NCBI RefSeq assembly: GCF_000585995.1
Contig: NZ_CP007410.1
Coordinates: 3,809,430-3,873,429, forward strand
Reading direction: 5' to 3'
Origin: Pseudomonas brassicacearum
Lineage (GTDB): Bacteria; Pseudomonadota; Gammaproteobacteria; Pseudomonadales; Pseudomonadaceae
DNA length: 64,000 bases
The translations under genes were made by a program, and so were the position numbers. The notes below the pieces were generated by a model. That model saw only the letters and a program-made list of their open reading frames with translations, was not told the DNA's origin and made no database searches. Shown piece by piece: positions 48,666 through 58,274 of the stretch. Each line of letters starts with the position of its first letter. Position 1 is the stretch's first letter.

Positions 48666-49028
48666 ATGTTCAAAGTAACTCCGAACCCCCCGGATATCGA
48701 TCCGGTACTCTACGGCGACTCTCTCGACCCTAAAAAGCTGAAAGAGGCGGCAGACCGCGCGCTCAGCTTCTACCTCAATCCCGGGGCAACGAAAACGCAG
48801 ATACTGCCCCGCAAGCCCAGCACGATCTTCACCATCGACGCAGCGGTGGATGACGAAACGTTGCTGGTCGAGGCATGCGAATCCCTGGCATCCGCCAGCG
48901 TGATGGTCAGCGATCTGGCCGACTTAACGGACGGCCCACGACGCCAAACCATGCTGGTGCTGCAACGGGTCATCATGTTGGGTGAGTTAGCGGTCAATCG
49001 AGTACTGGACAACCACAAGCCTGGGTAG
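48666..49028 (+). CDS. DUF6124 family protein
   Basis: A 120-residue small soluble protein. The N-terminus MFKVTPNPPDIDPVLYGDSL and helical C-terminal segment (LVLQRVIMLGELAVNRVLD) match a Pseudomonas-specific family of unknown function that occurs in multiple copies per genome. ATG 48666 has AGGA 11 bases before it, within a hairpin. A symmetrical hairpin terminator follows. Conservation in the family suggests a real gene. Confidence 0.8.
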   Translation: MFKVTPNPPDIDPVLYGDSLDPKKLKEAADRALSFYLNPGATKTQILPRKPSTIFTIDAAVDDETLLVEACESLASASVMVSDLADLTDGPRRQTMLVLQRVIMLGELAVNRVLDNHKPG

Positions 49029-49039
49029 TCGCCAGGCGG

Positions 49040-49067
49040 ATAGCGAGGGCGCTTGCGCCCTCGCTAT
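49040..49067 (+). terminator. Hairpin terminator after DUF6124 gene
   Basis: ATAGCGAGGGCGC pairs perfectly with GCGCCCTCGCTAT (loop TT) and is followed by TTAG, so the T-run is weak. Confidence 0.6.
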
Positions 49068-49169
49068 TTAGCACATTCAAAGGTCCTCTGTTGACCGCTG
49101 CTCTCCATTCGATTCAGGTGGCAGGCGCGACTTCCTGACATGCCCCCTCCTCGGCCCACAGCTAGACCA

Positions 49170-50606
49170 CTAAAGATTTCCAGCCCAGATCCCAGGTTTG
49201 CGTGCCGCCCACGGCAAAGCACGCTCCAACTGACCAGCCAGGCGAAACAGCCGGTCCTCCCGAGCGAACCCCGCTGAGAACTGCAGGCCAATGGGCAAGC
49301 CCGTTTGCGGATCCACTGCCAGAGGCACAGACATCGACGGGGAGCCGGTCACATTCGCCAATGCCGTAAACGGTGAATGGGCAAAGACCCGATCCATCCA
49401 GCCCCTGCCATCCAGAAGCGCCTGCCCATCGTTATAGCCGCCTATCACCGGAGGCAGCGCCGGCAGCGTCGGGCTCAACAAAATGTCGTACTGGCTGAAG
49501 AAGCGCCCCATGCTGCGGGTCACCAGGTTTCTCAGGTGCATGGCTTCGAGCAGGTCGATGGCGGTGAGTTGGCTGCCCCACTCATGCAACGCCAGCGTGG
49601 CCGGTTCAAGCGTGCTGGCGTCGATGGGACGGCCGGTGCCTGCTGCGAGGGCGTTGATCCAGGCGGCGGTATTGGCTGACCAGAAGCGGCCATTCAGCTC
49701 CACGAAACCTTCCCAGCTCAGGCCCATGTCCAGGCTGATTTCTTCCACGCGATGCCCCATGTCCTGGAGTTGCACAGCGACGTCGCGGGTGGCGTTGACG
49801 ACCGACTCAACGGAGCGAGCGCCATTGAGCGGATGCAGGAGAAGACCAATGCGCAGTGGTTCGGGCTCGCGAATCGTTTGCGACAGATAGGTATGCTGCG
49901 GCCTCGCGATTTCAAAGGGATCGCCGACGGCTGGGCCCTCGATTGCATCCAGCAAAGCCGCGCTGTCGCGCACCGTACGACTGACAACACCGTGGACGGC
50001 GAGCCCGGCCCATACCTCGTCCACCGCCGGTCCCATGGAAACCCGGCCCCGGCTGGGCTTGAGGCCGAAGAGCCCGGTAGACGCCGAAGGGACGCGGATG
50101 GAACCGCCGCCATCCGTGGCATGGGCCGCAGGCACCAGGCCGGCCGCCACGGCGGCGGCCGAGCCACCGCTTGATCCCCCGGCACTGCGGCTCGGGTCCC
50201 ACGGATTGCGAGTCGGCCCTGAAAACAACGCTTCGGTGGTGGTACTGGCGGCCAGTTCCGGTGTGGTGGTCCTGCCGAGGGTGATCAGGCCGGCCTGGCG
50301 CAGGCGGATCATCAAGTTGGAGTCTTCCTCGGCGATGCAGCCGGCGGCCAAGCGACTGCCCAGCTCATTCAAGCGGCCCTTGGCGGTAAGACCCAGGTCC
50401 TTCACCAGAAAAGGTACCCCCTTGAACGGCCCGCTGGCGGCCTGCGACTCATCCCCCCACACCTCGACCAATGCGTTGATCTGCGGGTTGAGCTGCTCGA
50501 TGGCGGACAGCGCCGCAGCGCTGACTTCGGCCTGAGTGACTTGGCCCCTGGCGATCAGCTCAGCGAGCCCGAGTGCGTCGTATGCTGCGTATTCAGTGAT
50601 TTTCAT
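49170..50606 (-). CDS. Amidase-signature family hydrolase
   Basis: A 478-residue amidase. The Ser-cisSer-Lys triad is visible: Lys in VPFLVKDLG, cis-Ser in [19 protein letters not shown], nucleophile Ser in [13 protein letters not shown] 50606 ([17 protein letters not shown]) follows GGGAG. The family cleaves amide bonds in compounds such as nylon oligomers, indoleacetamide or peptides, and the substrate is not readable. Its divergent TetR neighbour and two operator palindromes suggest induction by a ligand. Confidence 0.88.
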   Translation of the reverse strand: MKITEYAAYDALGLAELIARGQVTQAEVSAAALSAIEQLNPQINALVEVWGDESQAASGPFKGVPFLVKDLGLTAKGRLNELGSRLAAGCIAEEDSNLMIRLRQAGLITLGRTTTPELAASTTTEALFSGPTRNPWDPSRSAGGSSGGSAAAVAAGLVPAAHATDGGGSIRVPSASTGLFGLKPSRGRVSMGPAVDEVWAGLAVHGVVSRTVRDSAALLDAIEGPAVGDPFEIARPQHTYLSQTIREPEPLRIGLLLHPLNGARSVESVVNATRDVAVQLQDMGHRVEEISLDMGLSWEGFVELNGRFWSANTAAWINALAAGTGRPIDASTLEPATLALHEWGSQLTAIDLLEAMHLRNLVTRSMGRFFSQYDILLSPTLPALPPVIGGYNDGQALLDGRGWMDRVFAHSPFTALANVTGSPSMSVPLAVDPQTGLPIGLQFSAGFAREDRLFRLAGQLERALPWAARKPGIWAGNL

Positions 50607-50658
50607 CAAAATTCTCCCAGCCACTTTCCTGATAAAAGCGCTATGATTTGTACTTACC

Positions 50659-50704
50659 AGTATCGGACGATACTAATGAGTATAGTTAGATACCAGATAG
50701 TATC
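50659..50704. promoter_or_regulatory. Twin TetR operators between amidase and regulator
   Basis: AGTATCGGACGATACT (50659-50674) and GATACCAGATAGTATC (50689-50704) share inverted AGTATC/GATACT half-sites. Their centres lie 30 bp apart, about three helical turns. Confidence 0.65.
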
Positions 50705-50724
50705 GCTGTCAAGCGGAGAAAGAC

Positions 50725-51297
50725 ATGCGGCCCGAACGAATTCCACAACTGGCCCCCCGAGAACGCATTCTCGATGCAGCCGAGGAGCTGTTTTTCAATG
50801 AAGGCATCAGCCGGGTCACGGTGGACGCCATTGCGGCGAAGGCCAAGTCGACCAAGATGACCGTCTACCGGCATTTCGATTCGAAAGACGCCTTGGTGCT
50901 GGAGTGGATACGGCTGCTTGTCGATCAGTATTCCGAGGTCTTCGAAACGCTTGCGACACGGCATGCCGGCGATCCCAAGGCGCAGATCCTCGGCTTTGCC
51001 GAGTTCATCGCGCAGGACCTTTCGGCGGCGTCCTACCGGGGTTGCCCGTTCACCAATTCGCTGGCGGAAATACCCGAGCCCGGGCATCCCGCTCGCCAAC
51101 TGATCGAAGCGCATAAGCAGCGCCAGTTCCTGCGTTTGGCGGCGCTCTGCACCGAGGCCGGTTTAGCCGAGCCGAACGAAGTGGCCATGGAGCTCACTTA
51201 CCTGATGGAGGGCGCCCAGGTTGTTTCGCAGAACAAAAGCATCGAGCGCGTGGGGGAAAACCTGATCAGGATGATCCAGAAAAAAATCGACGGATAA
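50725..51297 (+). CDS. TetR/AcrR-family regulator
   Basis: A 190-residue repressor. The HTH is ILDAAEELFFNEGISRVTV plus TKMTVYRHFDSKDALV; the C-terminal domain (about 70-190) has no recognised ligand motif. ATG 50725 follows GGAGAAAGAC. It is divergent from the amidase gene and probably represses that gene and itself through the adjacent palindromes. Confidence 0.9.
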   Translation: MRPERIPQLAPRERILDAAEELFFNEGISRVTVDAIAAKAKSTKMTVYRHFDSKDALVLEWIRLLVDQYSEVFETLATRHAGDPKAQILGFAEFIAQDLSAASYRGCPFTNSLAEIPEPGHPARQLIEAHKQRQFLRLAALCTEAGLAEPNEVAMELTYLMEGAQVVSQNKSIERVGENLIRMIQKKIDG

Positions 51298-51627
51298 GCC
51301 GGGTAATGCGGTGGCCGAACAGTGTCGGGGCTGCCGTTGGCAGTTCGATTTTGAACAGGATGGTTCGCGCGTCGCGCCTGATGCCTGCCCCAGTGCCAAC
51401 AAATCCTTGGGTTTTAACCGCCGACTCATGCTTGAGCTCCGCCAATCGTCTACGATGTCCCAACGGTCACTCTTGCGGCGGTTCGTCGTTGCAGCACGAT
51501 AAACCTTCAACTCAAAAACCCGACTTCAATGGGCAAAACTCAAGCAGGCATTAACCCAGCCGATAACCATTGTGTTAATGGATCCCAGCCCTCGCCGGGT
51601 TCTGCTGGTTGCATAGGGTAACTATCG
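51298..51627. other. Intergenic stretch, no gene recognised
   Basis: Short frames only, none convincing. Presumably it carries the promoter of the binding protein-diguanylate cyclase genes. Confidence 0.45.
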
Positions 51628-52389
51628 ATGTTTTTACCACTCAGCCGCCTATTCATGTGTGGCCTTCTGATGTTCCTGGCGGCAAGCGGATCTGCGGCAG
51701 AGGCCCCGCTGCGCATCGTGACGGAGGAACTCCCTCCCTACAACATGACGCAGGATGGGCGCGTGACGGGCATGAGCACCGAGGTGGTCCAGGCCGTACT
51801 CAAGGAAATCGGCGTAGAGGCCTCCATCCAGTCCATGCCGTGGGCGCGAGCGTACGAACTGGCGCTCAACGAAAGTAACGTGTTGATTTATTCCATCGTC
51901 CGTACGCCCGAACGCGAATCGCTTTTCCAGTGGGTTGGGTCCATTGGCGGTCCAACCAAATGGTTCATGTATTCGCTGGCTGACCGCCCGATAAAACTCA
52001 ATTCGCTGGCCGATGCTCATGGTCACCAGATCGCCACCGTCAATCAGGACGTGGGCGAGCAGTATCTGGTTTCGAAGGGTTTTCGCATCGGTGAGGAATT
52101 GCAGTCGAGCACCAAGTACGAGCACAACTACCGCAAGCTCAAGGTCGATCACGTGGAGCTCTGGATTTCCAACGAACTCAACGCGTTGTACCTGACGCGC
52201 CAGAACGGTGATGACCCGGCAAAAGTGCTGATTCAGTCGCTACCGCTTCCCGAACTGAGCAGCAACGGCGGCTTGAACATGGCATTCAGCCGCAAGACGC
52301 CCATCCAAACGGTTGAAAAATTCCGTGCCGGCCTGGAGACGATCCGGCGCAATGGCGTTTACGACGCCATCGTGCGCAAGTGGTTGTGA
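51628..52389 (+). CDS. Periplasmic solute-binding protein (SBP family 3-like)
   Basis: A 253-residue secreted protein. The signal peptide ends near AASGSAAEA. The two-lobed fold begins LRIVTEELPPYNM and GMSTEVVQAVLKEIG. It lacks transport genes nearby; instead the next gene encodes a diguanylate cyclase, its ATG two bases after this stop. It may deliver a signal to the cyclase rather than feed an ABC transporter (inference). A related protein lies on the other side of the cyclase. Confidence 0.85.
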   Translation: MFLPLSRLFMCGLLMFLAASGSAAEAPLRIVTEELPPYNMTQDGRVTGMSTEVVQAVLKEIGVEASIQSMPWARAYELALNESNVLIYSIVRTPERESLFQWVGSIGGPTKWFMYSLADRPIKLNSLADAHGHQIATVNQDVGEQYLVSKGFRIGEELQSSTKYEHNYRKLKVDHVELWISNELNALYLTRQNGDDPAKVLIQSLPLPELSSNGGLNMAFSRKTPIQTVEKFRAGLETIRRNGVYDAIVRKWL

Positions 52390-52390
52390 C

Positions 52391-53734
52391 ATGGCCAGCC
52401 ATGTCAGAGCGATGACCGCCCAGCGACCAAAGAACAAGGTATTCAGCTCACTGGGGCGACGCCTGGTGCTGGCCACGTTGTTGTTCTGCCTGATCTTCAC
52501 CTTGGCCATGGTCACCTTGCGGACCTGGATGGCTTGGGAAAACAATCTGACGGAAATGAATTCGGAGCTTGTCCTGATCGATCAGGTGTTCCAGAACACC
52601 CTCGCCCACGCCATCTGGGAAATGGACCGCGAGTCTTTGGACAAACAGCTTTCCAGCGTCGCGAACGCCGCGCCGGTGGGGCGTGTGGTGCTGAATATTC
52701 TGCGACCGGGCCAAGCACCTGAAGTTATCGAACTGAATCGGTATACCGTCGATTCATCAGGCGTGAAGCCCGTGCTGCATCGCCAACTCGTTGCGCAACC
52801 CTACATCGGAGCCAACGAAAAGGTCGGCGAGCTGACCATCGAGGGCGACAACCGATTGCTTTGGGAACGCCTCTGGGACGAAGCACGCAGCATCGTCATT
52901 ACCCAGGTTATCCAGTCGTTGCTGCTGGCCGGCCTGGTCATGACCATGTTCAACCGCCTGGTGACCGTGCACGTGGTCCAGATCGCCCGGCACCTGAGCG
53001 GGCTCGCGCCGCAAACACTCAAGCATCACCTCAAGCTGCAGCGCTCGGTAGACCGCCAGGACGAGCTGAGCCTGCTCGAGTTTCAAGTGAACCAACTCCA
53101 GGACAATCTCCATACCCATTTGGAGCGCCAGCATTCGGATGAACTGGCGATTGCCGCCAGTCGCGATCAGTTGGCCGAATTGGTCGAGGCGCGTACCGCG
53201 GAACTCAAGGCTGCCAACCAGGCCCTCGAAGCCCTGTCGCGTCACGACGCTTTGACGGGCCTGGCCAACCGTCGCTATTTCGACGAATTGAAGGAAGTCG
53301 AATTTCGCCGCGCGGTCCGCCACAAAACCCCGCTGGCAGTGCTCATGTGCGACGTCGATTTTTTCAAAATCTACAACGACACCTACGGCCACATACAGGG
53401 GGACCAGTGCTTGAAACAGATCGCTGAAACCCTGAGCAGCGTTTTCGGACGCTCCGGCGAAGTGACCGCTCGCATAGGCGGTGAGGAGTTCGTCGTGCTA
53501 CTGCCAAACATCGATGCACAGCAGGCCTGCGAAGCTGCCCAGCGGTTCCGTGAAAGCCTGGCCGCCCGCGAATTGCCCCATAGCGGCTCGGCGGTATCGT
53601 CTTTCGTCACCGTAAGCATCGGCGTCGCCGAGCTCGACCCGCAGACCATGGATCATTTCGATCAACTGCTGCAACGCGCCGACCAGGCGCTGTACCGGGC
53701 CAAACACCAAGGGCGCGATCGCGTCGTTTTATAA
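52391..53734 (+). CDS. Membrane diguanylate cyclase with periplasmic sensor
   Basis: A 447-residue c-di-GMP synthase. TM helices near 20-40 and 165-185 flank a periplasmic domain; a coiled coil (about 240-290) leads to the GGDEF domain with MCDVDFFKIYND and the active-site IGGEEFVVLL. The RxxD inhibitory site is not evident in the usual spot. ATG 52391 (MASHVRAM) is chosen because it follows the upstream stop by one base. It is bracketed by two binding-protein genes that could present a ligand to its periplasmic domain. Confidence 0.88.
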   Translation: MASHVRAMTAQRPKNKVFSSLGRRLVLATLLFCLIFTLAMVTLRTWMAWENNLTEMNSELVLIDQVFQNTLAHAIWEMDRESLDKQLSSVANAAPVGRVVLNILRPGQAPEVIELNRYTVDSSGVKPVLHRQLVAQPYIGANEKVGELTIEGDNRLLWERLWDEARSIVITQVIQSLLLAGLVMTMFNRLVTVHVVQIARHLSGLAPQTLKHHLKLQRSVDRQDELSLLEFQVNQLQDNLHTHLERQHSDELAIAASRDQLAELVEARTAELKAANQALEALSRHDALTGLANRRYFDELKEVEFRRAVRHKTPLAVLMCDVDFFKIYNDTYGHIQGDQCLKQIAETLSSVFGRSGEVTARIGGEEFVVLLPNIDAQQACEAAQRFRESLAARELPHSGSAVSSFVTVSIGVAELDPQTMDHFDQLLQRADQALYRAKHQGRDRVVL

Positions 53735-53758
53735 AGCCATCGTGGCAATGAGGTCTCT

Positions 53759-54493
53759 ATGCGCTATCGCCTGATGCTCTGCTCCTGCTTACTCCTGGCC
53801 CTGGTCAGTTTCAAAAGCCACGCCGAGGCGATTGAAGTGGTGACCGAAGACTCCCTGTACGCGCATGCCCGTGACGGCAAGCTCGTCGGGCCGGGCATCC
53901 GCATCGCCGAAGAAACCTTGGAACGTGCAGGACTCACCGACCATCAAATGATGTTGTATCCGTGGGCACGGGCTTACGAAAAGGCCTTGCACGAGCCCAA
54001 TGTGTTGATTTTCCCATTGGATCGTACGCCGGCCCGGGAGCAGCTTTTCAAGTGGGTGGGAGAAATACATCGGGTGACGACCCACCTCTATAGAGTGCGG
54101 GGAGACGAGGCCATCACCATCAACAACCTTGAAGATGCCAAGCAATACAGCATCGGCGTGGTGCGAAATGACGCCAAGCAAATTTACCTGCAACAGAAAG
54201 GCTTCACCCGGCTGGTCGTCTCAACGGATAACCACGACAACTTTCAAAAGTTGCTGAATCATCAGGTCCAGTTGCTGGCGATGCCTGAGAACACGGCGCG
54301 CCTGATGAGCAAAGATACCGGTGCGGACTTCACCTCCCTGGAGGCGGTCTATTCGCTCACTGAGCAGCCCCATAGGGTCAACATTGCCTTCAGCCTGAGC
54401 ACCCCGGACGAAATCGTCGCCAGGGCCCAACAGGCGTTCGAACAGCTCAAGGCTTCCGGCGAAGTGGCGCGGATCATGAGCGAAGAGCGGTAA
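53759..54493 (+). CDS. Periplasmic solute-binding protein (SBP family 3-like), second copy
   Basis: A 244-residue secreted paralogue of the protein at 51628 (IEVVTEDSLYAHARDGK; PWARAYEKALHEPNVLIFPLDRTPAREQLFKWVGEI matches the first copy's PWARAYELALNESNVLIYSIVRTPERESLFQWVGSI). The signal peptide ends near FKSHAEA. GAGGT precedes ATG 53759. It is cotranscribed with the diguanylate cyclase 24 bp upstream. Confidence 0.85.
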   Translation: MRYRLMLCSCLLLALVSFKSHAEAIEVVTEDSLYAHARDGKLVGPGIRIAEETLERAGLTDHQMMLYPWARAYEKALHEPNVLIFPLDRTPAREQLFKWVGEIHRVTTHLYRVRGDEAITINNLEDAKQYSIGVVRNDAKQIYLQQKGFTRLVVSTDNHDNFQKLLNHQVQLLAMPENTARLMSKDTGADFTSLEAVYSLTEQPHRVNIAFSLSTPDEIVARAQQAFEQLKASGEVARIMSEER

Positions 54494-54590
54494 GCGTAAG
54501 CGTCCCGAATCGGCTGTCCGTCGCGGCAGGTGCATGGACGCACGCTGCTGGTTAGTACCCGTGCGCTGTTGATGCTTGAGCGTTAAAACT

Positions 54591-55034
54591 TCACCGCGGG
54601 GCTATAGAACCCAGGACAGCCCTGGCTTCTCGCATGAAGATTTCCAGCGTCTTGGGCCCGATGCCCTCAAACGTCAGTAACCACCGCTCAACGTCTTTTA
54701 TGCCGTCAGTACCGCGACGAATAGCTTCCAGGCGCATGGGCATTTCTTTGTCTATACGAGCAGCCAATACGCTTAGGCGTCGCGCTGTGGATTCGTCATA
54801 ACGGGCATAGCCTGCCTGGCCCAGCAGCCTGACCAGCTCACGATGAGTGCACTGGCTGAGCCTGCCGGGCGTATCGAGGCCATGATGATCAACCAATATC
54901 CGATAGGCCTGCAACGCCACGCTGGAACGTATTCGCTTCCCCAGGAGAAAACTTGCGAGCAGCCATTTGTACAGGCCATGACGACGCTGATCGGCGACTT
55001 CGATGCCCAGATCCGTTGCGTTGACAGGGATCAC
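54591..55034 (-). CDS. HhH (endonuclease III-like) domain protein
   Basis: A 147-residue small protein. A helix-hairpin-helix motif (FEGIGPKTLEIFMREA, about residues 122-137) and the preceding helices suggest relation to HhH-GPD DNA glycosylases, but the catalytic Asp region and iron-sulfur loop of Nth are absent. It may be a truncated or regulatory relative. GTG 55034 has GAGG ten bases upstream. Confidence 0.65.
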   Translation of the reverse strand: MIPVNATDLGIEVADQRRHGLYKWLLASFLLGKRIRSSVALQAYRILVDHHGLDTPGRLSQCTHRELVRLLGQAGYARYDESTARRLSVLAARIDKEMPMRLEAIRRGTDGIKDVERWLLTFEGIGPKTLEIFMREARAVLGSIAPR

Positions 55035-55121
55035 TTTTGCGTCACCTCAACATTGCCTATTTCCGTCAGCCAGATAGTAACTGTCTGCCTTGGATCAAAA
55101 AACACCAGGCCGTCGCCGTAG

Positions 55122-57083
55122 CTAGGCCACCTTGAAGCGATTGACCAATTGCTGCTGGTACTCGGCCAGGCGCGCCAGTTCCTGGCTGGTGATTGCCGTC
55201 TGTTCGGCACCGGCACTCACTTGGATAACCAGGTCGTTGATGTCATTCACGTTGCGATTGATGTCCTCGGAAACCGCACTCTGTTCTTCGGCCGCAGAGG
55301 CGATCTGAATGTTGCGGTCGCTGATAGTCGCCACGCCCTCGGCGATCTCCATCAGCAGCTCGCCCGCTCGCTCGACTTTGTCCGCGCCATCCTGAGCCTT
55401 GCCCAGGGTCTGTTGCATGGAGATGGCCGCACGATCCGAACCGGCCTGCAGGTTGCTGATCATCCGTTGAATGCTGCCCGTGGACTCTTGGGTCTTTTGC
55501 GCCAGGGTACGCACCTCAGACGCCACCACCGCAAACCCGCGGCCATGATCACCGGCCCGCGCCGCTTCAATGGCCGCATTGAGGGCCAACAGATTGGTTT
55601 GTTCGGCAATGCCGCGAATCACATCGAGCACGGAAGAAATGGCATCGCTTTCATGTTTGAGGTCGCCAATGATGCCCGCCGTTTCCTCGGCCTGCCCGGA
55701 CAACTGGCGAATCAGCCCGATGGTACTTTCGATCTCTACACGTCCTTGTGCCGTACTGATATTGACCTGCTTGGACATCCGCGCGGCATCGTTGGTACTT
55801 TGCGCCACCTCGCGCACTGTAGCGCTCATTTGATTGATCGCGGTGGCCACCAGCTCGGTGCCTTGGCGCTGCTGTTCGACACTTTGGCTGGTCTGAATCG
55901 TTACCGCGGAGGACTCTTCCGCCGCGGTTGCAACTTGTGCCGTGGCATTGCCGATTTCCTGCACGACCCCGCTGATTTCTTCGGCCATGCGATTGAGGTT
56001 GCGCGAGATCTGGCCGAATTCGTCATTGCTCACATACGTTGCCCTGGCAGTGAGGTCACGCTGTGCCAAGTCATTGATGACCCGATTCACGTCACGTACC
56101 GCCAGATCGATCGTGCGAATGATCACATACGACAGCACCACCACCGCCAGCAGTGCCACGACGACCGCACCGAGGGTCAGCCATAAGGCGCGGCTTGCGG
56201 CATCTCGCTCCTGCATGGCCAGACTGCTGACATTTTGGCCGAGGGTTTCCTCCACTTGGCTCATCATGTCGATGCGCTGCGTGGCGACTTCAAACCAGGC
56301 CTCGGGTTTGATTCCCAGCGATTGACCCAATGGCACTTCGAACGCCAGGCGCTGCAACTTGCCCACTTCAATCGCAGCGGGCTTTTGCATTTGCTCATCG
56401 AACTGTTGGAGCAACGCTGGCTGGGCCTTGCGGCGGAACGCATCGGAGTAAGCAGCGAACTCCCCCAGATTGCGACTAAAACGTGATAACAAGGTTTCGT
56501 CGAAACGATCCTGGCTGAACACCAGGCCGAGCATAACGCGTTCGCGTCCGGCGCGCTCTTTCATCTCGATAAACTGATTAAGGGCACCGAGGGCATGAAT
56601 AATGTCCGCGTTATTGATCGTCGCTTCCAAAGAGTGGGTATACCCCACCAGCGCTTGAATGATCGCGGTATAACGAACACCCGATTCGGTGCTGTTTATA
56701 TTTAGCTTATCCACCTGCCCACGGATGGCGGGCAACTCATCCAATGCGCGAAGGACATTGTCCAACTGCTTGCCCCCCGACACCGACAATCCGCGCACCG
56801 CCTCGACCGACGCGTTGGAGTCCTTGCGCATCTGGGTCATTCGCTCGCCCATGGACTTGCCAGCGCTGCCCAGGAATACGCCGCTGGCGCCCCGCTCGCG
56901 CTGCAGTGTGGTGATCAGTTGACTCAACTTCTGCGCCGTGGCGCTGGCGGTCACCGTCGCATCCATGTCATGTAGCGTCTTATAGTTATCCACTACAAAG
57001 ACGCCGGCCAACGTCAGGAAGCCCAATAAAGGAAGGACCAGGATCAATAAAAGTTTCAGACGCAGCGGTGCATTCTTGAGCAT
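55122..57083 (-). CDS. NIT-domain methyl-accepting chemotaxis protein
   Basis: A 653-residue chemoreceptor. TM1 is at 11-33; a large helical periplasmic domain carries [16 protein letters not shown] and [19 protein letters not shown], the nitrate/nitrite-sensing NIT signature. TM2 (about 305-325), a HAMP ([16 protein letters not shown]) and the signalling hairpin ([20 protein letters not shown]) follow. It has no C-terminal CheR pentapeptide. An Anr box 173 bp upstream suggests oxygen-linked expression, which fits a nitrate-seeking function (inference). Confidence 0.9.
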   Translation of the reverse strand: MLKNAPLRLKLLLILVLPLLGFLTLAGVFVVDNYKTLHDMDATVTASATAQKLSQLITTLQRERGASGVFLGSAGKSMGERMTQMRKDSNASVEAVRGLSVSGGKQLDNVLRALDELPAIRGQVDKLNINSTESGVRYTAIIQALVGYTHSLEATINNADIIHALGALNQFIEMKERAGRERVMLGLVFSQDRFDETLLSRFSRNLGEFAAYSDAFRRKAQPALLQQFDEQMQKPAAIEVGKLQRLAFEVPLGQSLGIKPEAWFEVATQRIDMMSQVEETLGQNVSSLAMQERDAASRALWLTLGAVVVALLAVVVLSYVIIRTIDLAVRDVNRVINDLAQRDLTARATYVSNDEFGQISRNLNRMAEEISGVVQEIGNATAQVATAAEESSAVTIQTSQSVEQQRQGTELVATAINQMSATVREVAQSTNDAARMSKQVNISTAQGRVEIESTIGLIRQLSGQAEETAGIIGDLKHESDAISSVLDVIRGIAEQTNLLALNAAIEAARAGDHGRGFAVVASEVRTLAQKTQESTGSIQRMISNLQAGSDRAAISMQQTLGKAQDGADKVERAGELLMEIAEGVATISDRNIQIASAAEEQSAVSEDINRNVNDINDLVIQVSAGAEQTAITSQELARLAEYQQQLVNRFKVA

Positions 57084-57255
57084 GTCCGTTCAAGCCTCAT
57101 TTCATACCAAATGTATTAACGCGTGAACTTGTTATTGAGCAGATTTATACACGCTGATCGTGAGGCCATCTTAACGCAATATCAAAGAGCCATCACTCTT
57201 TAATAATGAATAACTTCGTCTTTATACTGCTGTGGGCACAGGGTTTTTAGTTGCA

Positions 57256-57269
57256 TTGATCAAGATCAA
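57256..57269. promoter_or_regulatory. Perfect Anr/FNR box upstream of NIT chemoreceptor
   Basis: TTGATCAAGATCAA matches exactly. It lies 173 bp from the chemoreceptor start and 262 bp from the cupin start. No other gene is seen in the 447 bp gap. Confidence 0.65.
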
Positions 57270-57530
57270 TAACTGGCCGTTTATTGGATGCCGCACATCT
57301 GACATTCAAACGATTCATCAATAAGCGGCCATCATCCAGTGCGAACCGGCAGCCGAAACACCGTGCTGTTTCTCGACGAGAGCAGCTCGACCCTGGACGC
57401 TGCCAACGAAACGCGCTGCTATTAATCAAACAGGTGCTACCGCAGACGATCCTGATCAGCGTTGAACTCTCCCCTCCCCCGTAACGTCTAGCCCAAGAGA
57501 GGTCAGATATTCAGCCTGGGAAATCATTCG

Positions 57531-58061
57531 ATGAGTCAATCGAACGCAGTGTCCGACTCCATGCAAGTCCTGATGCTGGAACGCAACGACTGGGTGCCCA
57601 ACAACCCGCGCCTTCCAGTGCTTTTCTACCCCGCCGCCATCGCCGTCCAGGGCAGCGATGCGGCAGCGTTGATCGAGGAGACGTTCAATGCCAATGGATG
57701 GCCGCCGCAATGGCGCTACGGGATCTATGACTTCCATCATTACCACACCGAAGGCCATGAGGTACTGGGCATCGCCAGCGGTCAGGCGCGCCTGATGCTT
57801 GGCGGCCCGGATGGGCATGTCCTGGAGGTAAAAGCTGGCGATGTATTGCTGCTACCCGCCGGTACAGGTCACTGTAGCTTGCAGGCCAGCGAGGACTTCC
57901 TGGTTGTCGGCGCCTACCCTCCCGGTCAACAGGCCGACATTTGCCAGGAAGCACCGAGCAAGGCGCAACTGGCGAAGATCGACACGTTGCCGTTTCCCGA
58001 CCAGGACCCGGTGCAGGGTCCCGAGGGTGCCGTCGCCCATTACTGGGTAAGTCGGCGATAA
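57531..58061 (+). CDS. YjlB-type cupin protein
   Basis: A 176-residue single cupin. The metal-binding motif is IYDFHHYHTEGHEVLGIASG, with a second half GDVLLLPAGTGHCSL, giving His/Glu ligands. Members are small isomerases, dioxygenases or sensors; none is characterised here. The start ATG 57531 is the first in the frame. No operon partners are evident. Confidence 0.8.
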   Translation: MSQSNAVSDSMQVLMLERNDWVPNNPRLPVLFYPAAIAVQGSDAAALIEETFNANGWPPQWRYGIYDFHHYHTEGHEVLGIASGQARLMLGGPDGHVLEVKAGDVLLLPAGTGHCSLQASEDFLVVGAYPPGQQADICQEAPSKAQLAKIDTLPFPDQDPVQGPEGAVAHYWVSRR

Positions 58062-58274
58062 GCCCTGGCGCGGGACAGAAGAGCGTTGGCTTTGGAGTTC
58101 GCAAACGACGTTGCAACACGGCGTTCCTGCACGCGTACTGGCAGGCACGGTTTGTGGTCTATAGTTCCTAGCAGATCCAAATCCTTTTGCTCGGCGGGCA
58201 GGAGCACATCCCTCGAGCCGTAACCGTGTCGGATACCCAAGCGCCATCAATAGTGACCATGCAGGGAGCACACT

